Assembly: GCF_001439805.1 (NCBI RefSeq)
Contig: NZ_JYLK01000006.1
Coordinates: forward strand, 248,001 to 312,000
Source: Pseudomonas trivialis
Lineage (GTDB): Bacteria; Pseudomonadota; Gammaproteobacteria; Pseudomonadales; Pseudomonadaceae
DNA length: 64,000 nucleotides
Direction: 5' to 3'
Shown here: positions 36,512 to 46,090 of the stretch, piece by piece
Numbering within the stretch: position 1 is the stretch's first letter
Layout: every line of letters starts with the position of its first letter
Notes under the pieces: generated by a model
Database searches by the model: none
What the model was told of the DNA's origin: nothing
Seen by the model: the letters and a program-made list of their open reading frames with translations, nothing else
Position numbers and translations under genes: made by a program

Positions 36512-38230
36512 TTATGCCAGAGCCTTCCAGCAAAACTCCACGCACACACTGCGCCCGCCATCCGACCAGCCTACAGCGCTGCTCAATTGACGCACCAGGC
36601 TGAGCCCCCGGCCAGACAGACGGTCGATATCCGGCGGCCGCGCCAGTACCCGCTCCACGTCAAACCCCTGGCCACTGTCTTCGACGCGCAAACTCAGAGT
36701 ACCGCCGGTGTCGGTAGGCACCACCTGCACGTGCACGCGCACAAACCCCGTGTCCAGGTGCGTCAGTCGCTCGTTGCGCAGGCGGTAATACTGCGCAAAC
36801 CCTTCGGCATCGCGCTTTAGACGCGAGTCAAGACCCAGCACGCCGTGTTCCAGGGCATTGGAATACAGCTCGGCCATTACGCTGTAGAGCGCCCCGCTCT
36901 GCTCGCGCAGGCCGTGGATTTCCAGCAGCAGCTGCAGCAGGTAGGGCAGCGGGTCGTAGCGCTTGAGGGTGTCGGCGCGAAACTCGAAACTCACCGACCA
37001 GTCCAGCGGGCATGACTGGCCGCTGTCAGCATACAAAGGTCCGGTCGCACGCAGCGACTGGCCGGCCTGCAGGGTGATTTCCACCATGCTGATGTCATCG
37101 CGCACCTGACCGCGAAACGCCGCCAGCGCCTGCTCGATGTCTTCGAACAGGCGGTCTGGCTCGCGATTGGCGGCAAACACCTGCAGCAAGCGCTCGGCGC
37201 CAAATAATTGCTCGTTGGCGTCGGCGGTGTCGAGCACGCCGTCGGACAGCAAAAACACGCGGTCGCCCAGGGCCACAGGCCAGACTTCGGTGCGGTCGTC
37301 AAACTGCTCCGCCGACAGCACGCCCAACGGCAAATGCCGTGACATCAACGGCGTGCGCTTGCCGGTGGCAACCTCGTGCACATAGCCCTCGGGCATGCCG
37401 CCATTCCACACCTCCACCGCACGCCGCTGAGTGCTCAGGCACAACAGCGTGGCGCAGCAGAACATGTCCGCCGGCAGGATGCGCTTGAGCTTGGCGTTCA
37501 TCTCGCGCAGGGTCTGGGCCAGGCCGTAGCCCTTGGCGGTCATGCCGTAGAACACTTCCGCCAGCGGCATGGCGCCCACCGCCGCCGGCAGGCCGTGGCC
37601 GGTGAAGTCGCCGAGCAGCACGTGCATGTCACCCGACGGCGTGTAGGCCGCCAACAGCAAGTCGCCGTTGAACAACGCATAGGGCGATTGCAGATAACGA
37701 ATGTTCGGCGCCGCGTTGATACAGCCGGAATGGGCCACCTTGTCGAACACCGCCTTGGCCACCCGCTGCTCGTGCAGCAGGTATTCATGGTGTTTGGCGA
37801 TCAGGTCGCGCTGCTGCAATACCGTGGCCTGCAGGCGACGCAGACGGTCCATGGCGTTGATCTTGGCCGCGAGGATCACCGGGTTATAAGGCTTGGCCAA
37901 AAAGTCGTCGCCGCCGGCATCCAGGCACTGGGCCAGCGCTTCGCTTTCGCGCAGGGAAGTGAGGAAGATCAGCGGCACCAGGGCCTCCCCCGCCAGTTGC
38001 TTGATGCGCCGCGCCGCCTCGAAACCGTCCATCACCGGCATCAGCGCATCCATCAACACCAGATGCGGGCGTTCACGGGTGAACACCTCGACCGCTTCAG
38101 CGCCGTTGGTGGCGGTAAGCACCTGGTGGCCCTGGCGCCGCACGATGGTCGACAGCAACAGCAGATCGGCGGCGCTGTCTTCGGCGATCAGAATCGTCAG
38201 CGCCTCAAGAACAGGGGCCTGGACACTCAT
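36512..38230 (-). CDS. hsbR: HsbR-like response regulator with PP2C phosphatase and anti-sigma kinase domains
   Basis: A 572-residue protein with three parts: an N-terminal receiver (TILIAEDSAADLL, acceptor Asp in LVLMDALMPVMDG, Lys in DFLAKPYNP); a SpoIIE/PP2C phosphatase (about residues 180-390, with LLGDFTGHGLPAAVGAMPLAEVFY and FLLSDGVLDTAD); and a C-terminal GHKL ATPase (AELYSNALEHGVLGLD, DSGQGFD, GRGLSLVRQL). This is the HsbR layout, which can both phosphorylate and dephosphorylate its STAS partner HsbA. It overlaps hsbA by four bases. Confidence 0.9.
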   Translation of the reverse strand: MSVQAPVLEALTILIAEDSAADLLLLSTIVRRQGHQVLTATNGAEAVEVFTRERPHLVLMDALMPVMDGFEAARRIKQLAGEALVPLIFLTSLRESEALAQCLDAGGDDFLAKPYNPVILAAKINAMDRLRRLQATVLQQRDLIAKHHEYLLHEQRVAKAVFDKVAHSGCINAAPNIRYLQSPYALFNGDLLLAAYTPSGDMHVLLGDFTGHGLPAAVGAMPLAEVFYGMTAKGYGLAQTLREMNAKLKRILPADMFCCATLLCLSTQRRAVEVWNGGMPEGYVHEVATGKRTPLMSRHLPLGVLSAEQFDDRTEVWPVALGDRVFLLSDGVLDTADANEQLFGAERLLQVFAANREPDRLFEDIEQALAAFRGQVRDDISMVEITLQAGQSLRATGPLYADSGQSCPLDWSVSFEFRADTLKRYDPLPYLLQLLLEIHGLREQSGALYSVMAELYSNALEHGVLGLDSRLKRDAEGFAQYYRLRNERLTHLDTGFVRVHVQVVPTDTGGTLSLRVEDSGQGFDVERVLARPPDIDRLSGRGLSLVRQLSSAVGWSDGGRSVCVEFCWKALA

Positions 38231-38532
38231 TCGATATCGAACAGTTTGTCGAAGTTGGAGATGGCAAGGATCTTGCGCACATCGGAACTGCTGTTGACCA
38301 CCCGGATATAGGCCTTGTCGCCCCCCGCATGGTCGCGCAGCAGCAGCAGCATGCCCAGGGCCGAACTGTCCATGTAGGTGGTTTCCTTCAAGTCCACCAC
38401 GACCATCTCGGGCTTGGGATAAACGCCTTCATAGACGTTGCGAAAATCCTGGTGACTACTGAAATCGAAGCGGCCCTTGATCGCAATCGTCAACGTCTTC
38501 CCATCCATGGACACTTTTTTTTCGACTGACAT
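38227..38532 (-). CDS. hsbA: HsbA-like STAS anti-sigma factor antagonist
   Basis: A 101-residue STAS domain protein. The phospho-acceptor serine region is TYMDSSALGMLLLL. In P. aeruginosa HsbA binds the anti-sigma factor FlgM or a diguanylate cyclase depending on phosphorylation, tying FliA activity to HsbR. First gene of the hsbA-hsbR-hptB set (ATGA overlap with hsbR). No clear promoter was read in the 101 bases upstream. Confidence 0.9.
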   Translation of the reverse strand: MSVEKKVSMDGKTLTIAIKGRFDFSSHQDFRNVYEGVYPKPEMVVVDLKETTYMDSSALGMLLLLRDHAGGDKAYIRVVNSSSDVRKILAISNFDKLFDIE

Positions 38533-38620
38533 TTAACGGCTTCCTTGTCATTGGTAAATGTGACACAGGTTTAGCAGTTGAATGGAATCCGAGCAACACA
38601 GCAAATCAATTGCAGGAGGG

Positions 38621-38640
38621 GTCTGTCCCCGATTCAGAAC
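38621..38640 (-). terminator. Hairpin at the fliJ stop codon
   Basis: The minus strand has stem TCCCCG / CGGGGA with an eight-base loop spanning the fliJ stop. It has no T-run, so terminator strength is doubtful. It resembles half of a degraded REP element. Confidence 0.35.
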
Positions 38641-39083
38641 GGGGATTGGCGGGGAAGACGTTGCGACAGCTCATCGAGCAGCTTCTGCTCGCGTTTGTCT
38701 TCCAGCGCGCGCGCTTCGTCGATGTAGCGCTGCACCAGCTTGCGCAGGCCCTCGACCCGGGCATAGGCGGCCTGCCAACTTTCGCGCGCCTTGTCGAGGT
38801 TGTTCTGGTGCCAGGCCAGACTCTGGCGTTGTTGGCCAACGGCGGTTTCCAACTGATTGAGAAAGCCCTGGTAACCCATCAGCCACTGGCCCGACACGCC
38901 CTTGCTGCCACGGTCGATCCACTGCTGCTGGTACTCGCCGCGAAAGCGTTCAAGGTCGCCCAGCTTGCTTTCGGCCAGACGGACCTGGCCCTGGAAATAA
39001 CCCAGGCGCTGCACCGCGGCTTTTTCGGCTTTTTCGGCCATCTCCACCACCGGTGCAAGGCGTGCAGAACGCGAGCTGGCCAT
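38634..39083 (-). CDS. fliJ: FliJ, flagellar export chaperone
   Basis: A 149-residue coiled-coil protein rich in Gln, Arg and Glu heptads throughout (for example AEKAEKAAVQRLGYFQGQVRLAESKL and VQRYIDEARALEDKREQKLLDEL). It fits the FliI-FliH export ATPase complex. It follows fliI by three bases and ends the fliEFGHIJ run. Confidence 0.9.
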   Translation of the reverse strand: MASSRSARLAPVVEMAEKAEKAAVQRLGYFQGQVRLAESKLGDLERFRGEYQQQWIDRGSKGVSGQWLMGYQGFLNQLETAVGQQRQSLAWHQNNLDKARESWQAAYARVEGLRKLVQRYIDEARALEDKREQKLLDELSQRLPRQSPF

Positions 39084-39086
39084 GGC

Positions 39087-40445
39087 TTAACCGCCTGGCG
39101 CGGGGGCGAAGATCGACTGCAAGTGAGCCTCGCTTTCGCCCATGCTGATGTTGTCGTTGAGGCCCTGGCGCAGGTAGGTCACCAGTTGCGGTTGCAGGGC
39201 AATCGCCAGGTCGGTCTCGCGATCGCCGCCGGGCACGTAGGCACCCACGCTGATCAGGTCACGGCTCTGTTGATAGCGCGACCACAGTTGCTTGAACTGC
39301 TGGGCGCGTGCCATGTGTTCCGGCGTCACCACCGACGGCATGACCCGGCTGATGGAGGCCTCGATATCGATAGCCGGGTAGTGTCCCTCCTCGGCCAGGC
39401 GCCGGGACAGCACGATGTGGCCGTCGAGCACGCCCCGCGCCGAGTCGGCAATCGGGTCCTGCTGGTCATCGCCTTCGGACAATACCGTGTAGAACGCCGT
39501 GATCGAGCCCCCGCCCGCCTCGGCGTTACCGGCGCGCTCCACCAGTTTGGGCAACTTGGCGAATACGGACGGCGGGTAACCCTTGGTCGCGGGCGGCTCG
39601 CCGATGGCCAGAGCGATTTCCCGCTGGGCCTGGGCGAAACGCGTGAGCGAGTCCATCAGCAACAGGACATTCTTGCCCTTGTCGCGAAAATATTCGGCGA
39701 TGCGCGTGCAGTACATCGCGGCACGCAAGCGCATCAGTGGCGCGTCATCGGCCGGGGATGCGACCACTACCGAGCGCTTGAGGCCTTCCAGGCCGAGGCT
39801 GTGCTCAATGAACTCCTTGACCTCGCGGCCACGCTCGCCGATCAGCCCCACCACGATGATGTCGGCCTCGGTAAAGCGCGTCATCATGCCCAGCAACACC
39901 GACTTACCCACGCCGGTACCGGCAAACAGTCCCAGACGCTGGCCGCGCCCGACCGTCAATAATCCGTTGATGCTGCGAATGCCCACGTCGAGTGGCTGGC
40001 TGATGGGGTTGCGATTGAGCGGGTTGATCGTGGGGCCATCCATCGGCACCCAGTCTTCGGCCTTCATGCCACCCTTGCCGTCGAGCGGACGACCGGCGCC
40101 GTCGAGCACACGGCCGAGCATGCTCATGCCCATGGGCAGGCGGCCGGTGTCGGCCAGCGGCACCACGCGGGCGCCGGGGGCAATGCCGGCGACGCTGCCA
40201 ACCGGCATCAGGAACACCTTGCTGCCGGAGAAACCCATCACCTCGGCTTCCACCTGCACCGGGTGGTAGCTGTCGTCGTTGATCACCAGGCAACGGCTGC
40301 CCATGGCGGCGCGCAGGCCCTCGGCTTCGAGGGTCAGGCCGACCATGCGCAGCAGGCGCCCTTCCAGGATCGGCTGGCCGGGCAACTGCGTGGCCTCGGC
40401 GTAGCCGTCCAGGCGCTTGGCGAAGCTGGTGCGGTCAAGGCGCAT
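39087..40445 (-). CDS. fliI: FliI, flagellum-specific export ATPase
   Basis: A 452-residue F1-like ATPase with Walker [16 protein letters not shown], Walker [22 protein letters not shown] and the family block [16 protein letters not shown]. It powers export with FliH and FliJ. Its start overlaps the end of fliH by 11 bases. Confidence 0.96.
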   Translation of the reverse strand: MRLDRTSFAKRLDGYAEATQLPGQPILEGRLLRMVGLTLEAEGLRAAMGSRCLVINDDSYHPVQVEAEVMGFSGSKVFLMPVGSVAGIAPGARVVPLADTGRLPMGMSMLGRVLDGAGRPLDGKGGMKAEDWVPMDGPTINPLNRNPISQPLDVGIRSINGLLTVGRGQRLGLFAGTGVGKSVLLGMMTRFTEADIIVVGLIGERGREVKEFIEHSLGLEGLKRSVVVASPADDAPLMRLRAAMYCTRIAEYFRDKGKNVLLLMDSLTRFAQAQREIALAIGEPPATKGYPPSVFAKLPKLVERAGNAEAGGGSITAFYTVLSEGDDQQDPIADSARGVLDGHIVLSRRLAEEGHYPAIDIEASISRVMPSVVTPEHMARAQQFKQLWSRYQQSRDLISVGAYVPGGDRETDLAIALQPQLVTYLRQGLNDNISMGESEAHLQSIFAPAPGG

Positions 40446-41199
40446 CCGGGCGGTCCAGGTCGATGCTGATATCGGGTTCGCCCGGGTTCATGGCCTGTTC
40501 GTGCTGCTGGTCGAGCAATTTGGCCATGATCTGGCTGATGCGGGTTTCCACCGTGGCATCGATGCGGCTGTGTTCGGTCTCGACCCGGCAGCCACCGGGC
40601 TGCAGCGCGGCGTCCTCGACGATGCGCCAGGTTTCTTCATGGCGCTCGCGCAAGGCTTTGACCTGCTCGAAATCCTGCGGATTGATGTACAGCCGCACAT
40701 TGCCGACGCCCAGGGGCAGCAATTTGAGCGCTTCGCGCATCACGCCTTCGATCTGGCTGGAGTCCAGCACCAGTTCGCGCTGGATCACCTGGCGCGTGAT
40801 GTGCTGCACCAGCGCAACCATGGATTTTTCGATCTGCGCGTCCTGCCCCGCGATGGGCTCGAACAGGCCGCCCATCAGGCGCTCCAGGCTGGCGAGCTGG
40901 ACGCCCAGCGCCACCTCGGCCTCCTGTCGCACCTTGAGGGTGGTGCTGCGAAAGCCGTCTTTCTCGCCCGCAGCGAAGCCTTCGTTGTAGGCCTCCTGGC
41001 GGATGGCTTCCAACTCTTCGAGGGTCAGCGGCTGGACTTCGTCCAACGGCACTTCTTCCATCTCCACCGGGGTTTCCACCACCGGTGCGGGTTCAGGCTC
41101 CGGCACATGCGGGTCGAAGCTGGGCAACGACCAGATGTCGAACCCGCCCACGTCCCGCGCGCGAATCAGGTCGCTGGGCGTTTCATCTTTGCTCGACAT
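40435..41199 (-). CDS. fliH: FliH, export ATPase regulator
   Basis: A 254-residue protein with an acidic, Pro-rich N-terminus, a central helical region with FliH Gly/Glu-rich packing ([20 protein letters not shown]) and a C-terminal V-ATPase-E-like domain ([16 protein letters not shown]... [20 protein letters not shown]). It binds FliI. Eleven bases overlap fliI and 10 separate it from fliG. Confidence 0.93.
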   Translation of the reverse strand: MSSKDETPSDLIRARDVGGFDIWSLPSFDPHVPEPEPAPVVETPVEMEEVPLDEVQPLTLEELEAIRQEAYNEGFAAGEKDGFRSTTLKVRQEAEVALGVQLASLERLMGGLFEPIAGQDAQIEKSMVALVQHITRQVIQRELVLDSSQIEGVMREALKLLPLGVGNVRLYINPQDFEQVKALRERHEETWRIVEDAALQPGGCRVETEHSRIDATVETRISQIMAKLLDQQHEQAMNPGEPDISIDLDRPDAP

Positions 41200-41209
41200 G
41201 GGCAGCGCC

Positions 41210-42229
41210 TTAGATCATTTCTTCGCCGCCCTTCCCGCCGAGAACGATTTCTCCGGCTTCGGCCATACGGCGGGCAATCGTGAGGATTTCCTTCTGCGCG
41301 GTTTCGACGTCGCTGACGCGTACCGGCCCCTTGGCTTCGAGGTCGTCGCGCAGCAGTTCGGAGGCGCGCTTGGACATGTTCTTGAAGATCTTTTCCTTGA
41401 CGTTCTCGTCGGAGCCCTTGAGCGCCAGCACCAGCACATCCGAGGACACCTCGCGCAGCAACGCCTGGATGCCACGGTCGTCGACATCGGAGAGGTTGTT
41501 GAACACGAACATCAGGTCTTCGATCTGGCCGGACAGGGTGTCGTCGATCTCGCGGATCGAGTCCATCAACTGGCCTTCGACCGAGCTGTCGAGGAAGTTC
41601 ATGATATCGGCCGCGCGCTTGATACCACCCAAGGTGGTGCGCGAGGCATTCGAGTTGCCGGAGAACTGCTTCTCCAGAATCGTGTTGAGTTCTTTCAGCG
41701 CGGCCGGCTGCACGGTATTCAACGACGACACGCGCAGGATGATGTCCAGGCGCACTTTATGATCGAAGTGACCGAGCACTTCGCCGGCCTGGTCCGGGTC
41801 CAGGTACGCCACGACAATGGCCTGGATCTGCGGGTGTTCGTAGCGGATCACGTCGGCCACCGCGCGCGGCTCCATCCACTTGAGGCTGTCCAGGCCGCTG
41901 GTGTTGCCGCCCAGCAGGATGCGGTCGATCAGGCCGTTGGCCTTGTCTTCGCCGAGCGCCGAGGTGAGCATCTTGCGAATGTAGCTGTCGGAGCCGACGC
42001 CCAGGCTGGTCTGATCGCCGACAATCTCGACGAACTCGCTCATCACCTGCTCGACTTGCTCACGGTGCACATTGCGCATCTGCGCCATGGCCACACCCAC
42101 GCGCTGAACCTCTTTGGGTCCCATGTGACGCAGCACCTGGGCGGCGTCGGTTTCGCCCAGCGACAGCAGCAGCACGGCGGCTTTGTCGACTCGGGAGAGC
42201 TTGGCAACAGCGGCTCGATTATCACTCAT
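41210..42229 (-). CDS. fliG: FliG, flagellar motor switch protein
   Basis: A 339-residue rotor protein. The N-terminal domain binds FliF, the middle carries MEPRAVADVIRYEHPQ (EHPQ motif), and the C-terminal domain has the charged torque helix (EIDDTLSGQIEDLMFVF and DLEAKGPVRVSDVETAQKEIL). Start ATG at 42229, overlapping fliF by eight bases. Confidence 0.96.
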   Translation of the reverse strand: MSDNRAAVAKLSRVDKAAVLLLSLGETDAAQVLRHMGPKEVQRVGVAMAQMRNVHREQVEQVMSEFVEIVGDQTSLGVGSDSYIRKMLTSALGEDKANGLIDRILLGGNTSGLDSLKWMEPRAVADVIRYEHPQIQAIVVAYLDPDQAGEVLGHFDHKVRLDIILRVSSLNTVQPAALKELNTILEKQFSGNSNASRTTLGGIKRAADIMNFLDSSVEGQLMDSIREIDDTLSGQIEDLMFVFNNLSDVDDRGIQALLREVSSDVLVLALKGSDENVKEKIFKNMSKRASELLRDDLEAKGPVRVSDVETAQKEILTIARRMAEAGEIVLGGKGGEEMI

Positions 42230-43997
42230 CTGCGTTGATCCACTCTTTCACGACCTGAGCCACACGGCCCGGGTCTTCTGCTACCAGACTCTTGATTGCG
42301 TTCAGCTGAGCGTCATAGCCTTCGCTCGGGCTGGGCAACAGGATGCTTTGCGGGCCGCCGAGGCTGACGCGGTCGTTGGCCAGTTCGCCGTCCAGGCCGC
42401 CCATGCCACCCAACTCCACATCGCCACCGGCCAGGGCCAGTTGTTTCTTGCCGTTGCCGGTGATGTTGTTGAGCACCGGACGCAGCACACCGAACACCAG
42501 CACCAGGATGAACAACACCCCCAGCACTTGCTTGACGATGTCCCAGAACCACGGCTGGGTGTAGAACGCCGCTTCAGCGATGACTTCGCCACGCTCGGCG
42601 GAGAACGGCATGTTGATCACGCTGACGCTGTCGCCACGGCTGGCGTCGAAACCGACGGCATCCTGCACCAGGCGGGTGAAGCGCGCCAATTCGTCGGCGG
42701 TCCACGGCGCACGGGTCACGGCACCGTCGGCGGCGTTGACCTTGACCTGGTCATCGACCACCACCGACACCGACAGGCGATTGATGCGGCCCTGCTGCTG
42801 CTTGGTGTGGCTGATGGAACGGTCGAGCTCGAAGTTCTTGGTGGACTGGTTACGTTTGTCGGCCGGGTACGGCGCGAGCATCGGCTGGCCGGTGGCAGGG
42901 TCCATGATCTGCTGGCCGTTGGCATCGAGCAGCGGCTGGCCGGCGGCAATGGCGCCCGCAGTCGCGGCGGCGCCTCCGGTGGTTTGCGGGGCGGTGGCCG
43001 GGGTCGGTGGCTGGTTGCTCAGGGCACCCGGCACACCTTGCGGGCCGCTGCTGGCGGTACGTTGCTCACTGGTCGATTGTTCGCTGCGCAGCGCAGGCTG
43101 GTCCGGGTTGAACTGCTCGGAGGTCGACTCGACGGCGCTGAAGTCCACATCGGCGGACACTTCGGCCTTGTAGCGGTCGTTGCCCAGCACCGGTTGCAGA
43201 ATGTTATGCACCCGCTGGGTGAGCATGCTTTCCATGCGGCGGCTGTAGTCGAACTGCTTGCCGGCCTGGGTCAGCGCGGAGTTTTCGGCCATGTCCGACA
43301 GCAGGTTGCCCTTCTGGTCGACCACGGTGATTTGCGACTTGCTCAATTCGGGAACGCTGGTGGCCACCAGATTGACGATTGCCAGCACTTGGCCAGGCTC
43401 CAGGGAGCGACCGGAAAACAGCTCAACCAGAACCGAGGCGCTGGGCTTGCGCTCGTCACGCACGAACACCGAGCTTTTCGGAATCGCCAGGTGCACACGG
43501 GCGCCCTTGACGTTGTTGAGGCTGGAGATGGTGCGTGCCAGTTCGCCTTCAAGGCCACGACGGTAGCGCGTCGCTTCCATGAACTGGCTGGTGCCCAGGC
43601 CCTGGTCCTTGTCGAGGATTTCGAAACCGATATTGCTGTCGGACGGCGTCACGCCGGCGGCGGCCAGCTTCATGCGGGCACGGGCCACGTCATCAGCCTT
43701 GACCAGCAAGGCGCCGGAGTTGGGTTCTACGGTGTAGGCAATGTCGGCGGCGGCGAGGGTTTCCATGATCTGCTTGGAATCCATGCCCGCCAGGCTGCCG
43801 TACAGCGGACGGTAATCGGGTTGCTGTGACCACAGCACCACGGCAAAACCAATCGCCACGCTCGCTGCCAGGCCGACCATCAGGCCGACCTGACGCAGCA
43901 TGGTCATTTCCGAGAGATTTTCCAGGAACGACAGGCCAAACAGCGGCGGCTTGCCACCGGCCTTGGCGGGTACGTTATCGGTGACTGCTTCTGCCAT
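42222..43997 (-). CDS. fliF: FliF, MS-ring protein
   Basis: A 591-residue ring protein with two membrane segments (VGLMVGLAASVAIGFAVVLW near residue 40 and IVKQVLGVLFILVLVFGVLRP near 465) and a periplasmic YscJ-like region (YTVEPNSGALLVKADDVARARMKLA). A Pro/Ala/Gly-rich stretch (about 310-370) precedes the second helix. The C-terminal tail (residues 560-591) binds FliG. It starts 16 bases after fliE. Confidence 0.96.
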   Translation of the reverse strand: MAEAVTDNVPAKAGGKPPLFGLSFLENLSEMTMLRQVGLMVGLAASVAIGFAVVLWSQQPDYRPLYGSLAGMDSKQIMETLAAADIAYTVEPNSGALLVKADDVARARMKLAAAGVTPSDSNIGFEILDKDQGLGTSQFMEATRYRRGLEGELARTISSLNNVKGARVHLAIPKSSVFVRDERKPSASVLVELFSGRSLEPGQVLAIVNLVATSVPELSKSQITVVDQKGNLLSDMAENSALTQAGKQFDYSRRMESMLTQRVHNILQPVLGNDRYKAEVSADVDFSAVESTSEQFNPDQPALRSEQSTSEQRTASSGPQGVPGALSNQPPTPATAPQTTGGAAATAGAIAAGQPLLDANGQQIMDPATGQPMLAPYPADKRNQSTKNFELDRSISHTKQQQGRINRLSVSVVVDDQVKVNAADGAVTRAPWTADELARFTRLVQDAVGFDASRGDSVSVINMPFSAERGEVIAEAAFYTQPWFWDIVKQVLGVLFILVLVFGVLRPVLNNITGNGKKQLALAGGDVELGGMGGLDGELANDRVSLGGPQSILLPSPSEGYDAQLNAIKSLVAEDPGRVAQVVKEWINADE

Positions 43998-44013
43998 GAC
44001 TTAACTCTCGCCC

Positions 44014-44343
44014 TTAAACCGGCATCTGCATGATGTCTTGGTAAGCCTGAACCACTTTGTTACGCACTTGGGTCAAGGCTTGAAAGGAAACGCTGGCCTT
44101 TTGCGAAGCAACCATCACATCGGTGAGGTCCACGCCGCTTTTGCCGATTTCGAACGCGGTGGCCAACTGGCTGGAAGCTTGCTGGGTATCGCTGACCTTG
44201 TTGATGGCCTGACCGAGCATGTCGGCAAAATTGCTTTGGCCCAATTCCGGCACGGGTGCGACGGATTTCGGCCGGGCCATGGCATCCATTTGCATGGAGC
44301 GCATATCCAACATCAACCGATTGAACTCAATACCCTGGCTCAT
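44014..44343 (-). CDS. fliE: FliE, MS-ring/rod junction protein
   Basis: A 109-residue protein with the FliE block [17 protein letters not shown] and the C-terminal [37 protein letters not shown]. First gene of fliEFGHIJ, with a sigma54 promoter at 44405-44420. Confidence 0.95.
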   Translation of the reverse strand: MSQGIEFNRLMLDMRSMQMDAMARPKSVAPVPELGQSNFADMLGQAINKVSDTQQASSQLATAFEIGKSGVDLTDVMVASQKASVSFQALTQVRNKVVQAYQDIMQMPV

Positions 44344-44404
44344 GACCTTCTCTCTCCGACAACCCGCAAATTTTTGACACTACGCAGCAGTTATCAGGGG
44401 TAGG

Positions 44405-44420
44405 TGCAACAAGGGTGCCA
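44405..44420 (-). promoter_or_regulatory. Sigma54 promoter of the fliE operon
   Basis: The minus strand reads TGGCACCCTTGTTGCA, almost the ideal TGGCAC-N5-TTGCA, GG to GC 10 bases apart. It lies 61 bases upstream of fliE. Confidence 0.9.
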
Positions 44421-44496
44421 GCTCTTAAGCAACTCGTAAGAAAAGGCGACAAAGCTGGTCGGACTATATTTCACCCTGCCCCTAACGACGACTCCC

Positions 44497-44630
44497 GTGG
44501 CGAACGGGCTTGCCCCGCGTTGGGTTGCGAAGCGACCCCAATCAAAGGAAGGCACGGTGTACCTGATGCTGCTCAGAGCCTGGTTTTGGGGCTGCTGCGC
44601 AGCCCAACGCAGGGCAAGCCTGCTCGCCAC
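44497..44630. repeat. REP-flanked 134-base repeat, family A copy 2
   Basis: Termini GTGGCGAACGGGCTTGCC and GGCAAGCCTGCTCGCCAC, with an interior shared with copies 1 and 3. It lies between the fleR end and the fliE promoter. The rest of the 366-base gap, apart from that promoter, shows nothing clear. Confidence 0.9.
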
Positions 44631-44709
44631 GGAGAATCTGAGCTTTTATTGAACGGCATTGGGACGACCCTGCTTGCCACAGGGCTGAACAAACCTGTGA
44701 AGGGTTGAA

Positions 44710-46086
44710 TCAGGTGGCGAAGAGGTAGGCTTCGACGTCCATGCCGGCGTCGCGCATCTGCGCCAGCTTGTAGCGCAGGGTGCGCGGGCTGATACCGAGG
44801 CGCTCGGCGGCCTCTTTGCGGCGGCCGCGCTCGGCACGCAGGGTGTCGATGATCATCTGAAATTCGCGGCGACGCAGGTCGTCGCCCAGCGCGCCGGCAG
44901 ATTCGCCCTCGGTGACCACAGGCGCCGGTGCCAGGCTTGGCAACGGCGCCGCGCCCGTGCCGGTGGCCAGGCAAAAGTCCTGCGGCTGGATCAAGCCGCC
45001 CTGCTGCAGGATCAACGCCCGCTGGATGGCGTTGTCCAGTTCGCGCACATTACCCGGCCACGGGTAGTCGATCAGACAGGCCTGGGCCTCGGCCGACAGC
45101 CGTGCCTGGGCATGCTTCATTTTTTTGACGTGGTTGCGCAACAGGCGCTCGGCCAGCGGGATGATGTCCGCCGGGCGCTCGCGCAACGGGCGCCAGGCCA
45201 AGGGAAATACCGACAGCCGGTAGAACAGGTCTTCGCGAAAGCGCCCCGCCGCCACTTCGCCCGCCAGATCGCGGTTGGTGGTGGCAACCACGCGGATATC
45301 CAGCTGAATCGGCTTGCGCGCGCCCACCCGCTCCACCTCACGCTCCTGCAATACCCGCAGCAGCTTGGCTTGCAGGCCCAGGGGCATTTCCGAGATCTCA
45401 TCGAGCAGGATCGTGCCGCCGTCCGCCTGCTCGAACTTGCCAGCCTGAGCCGCGATGGCACCGGTGAACGAACCCTTCTCATGGCCGAACAAGGTGGCCT
45501 CGAGCATGTTGTCGGGGATCGCTGCGCAATTGATCGCGATAAACGGTTGTTTGGCGCGGCTCGACTGCTGGTGGATATAACGCGCCAGCACTTCCTTGCC
45601 GGTGCCGGACTCGCCGGAGATCAGCACGGTGGAGTCGCTGCGCGCCACACGGGCGGCCAGTTCCAGCAATTGGGCACTGGCCGGCTCGAAGGCAATCGGG
45701 CCCTCGCCGTCGGGATTGGAAATAACCCCAAGGGCGTGCCGGGCAACCAGTTCGATCAGCGCCTTGGGCTCGAACGGCTTGACCAGATAATCCGCCGCGC
45801 CCTGGCGCATGGCGTCCACCGCGCGCTCGACGGCGCCGTGGGCAGTCATCAGCAGCACCGGCAATTGCGGGTGCCGCGCGCGCAGCAGGCCGAGCAACTG
45901 GTGACCGTCCATGCCGGGCATGTTCACATCGCTGACCACCAGACTGAAGGCCTCCTGCTCCACGGCTGCCAAGGCTTCTTCGGCGGAACCGACCGCGCAA
46001 TAGTCATGGCCCGCCAGCAGCAGCGTGTCAGCCAATGCCTCACGCAGGGCACGATCGTCCTCCACCAACAAAACCTTGATAGCCAT
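44710..46086 (-). CDS. fleR: FleR, sigma54-dependent flagellar response regulator
   Basis: A 458-residue NtrC-type activator: receiver (acceptor Asp53 in VSDVNMPGMDG), AAA+ domain (Walker A GESGTGKE; sigma54-contact loop GSFTGA rather than the usual GAFTGA; Walker B GTILLDEISEM) and a Fis-type helix-turn-helix tail (GRRKEAAERLGISPRTLRYKLAQM). With FleS it activates mid-class flagellar genes such as fliE- and flgB-type operons. It lies four bases after fleS. Confidence 0.94.
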   Translation of the reverse strand: MAIKVLLVEDDRALREALADTLLLAGHDYCAVGSAEEALAAVEQEAFSLVVSDVNMPGMDGHQLLGLLRARHPQLPVLLMTAHGAVERAVDAMRQGAADYLVKPFEPKALIELVARHALGVISNPDGEGPIAFEPASAQLLELAARVARSDSTVLISGESGTGKEVLARYIHQQSSRAKQPFIAINCAAIPDNMLEATLFGHEKGSFTGAIAAQAGKFEQADGGTILLDEISEMPLGLQAKLLRVLQEREVERVGARKPIQLDIRVVATTNRDLAGEVAAGRFREDLFYRLSVFPLAWRPLRERPADIIPLAERLLRNHVKKMKHAQARLSAEAQACLIDYPWPGNVRELDNAIQRALILQQGGLIQPQDFCLATGTGAAPLPSLAPAPVVTEGESAGALGDDLRRREFQMIIDTLRAERGRRKEAAERLGISPRTLRYKLAQMRDAGMDVEAYLFAT

Positions 46087-46090
46087 ATCC

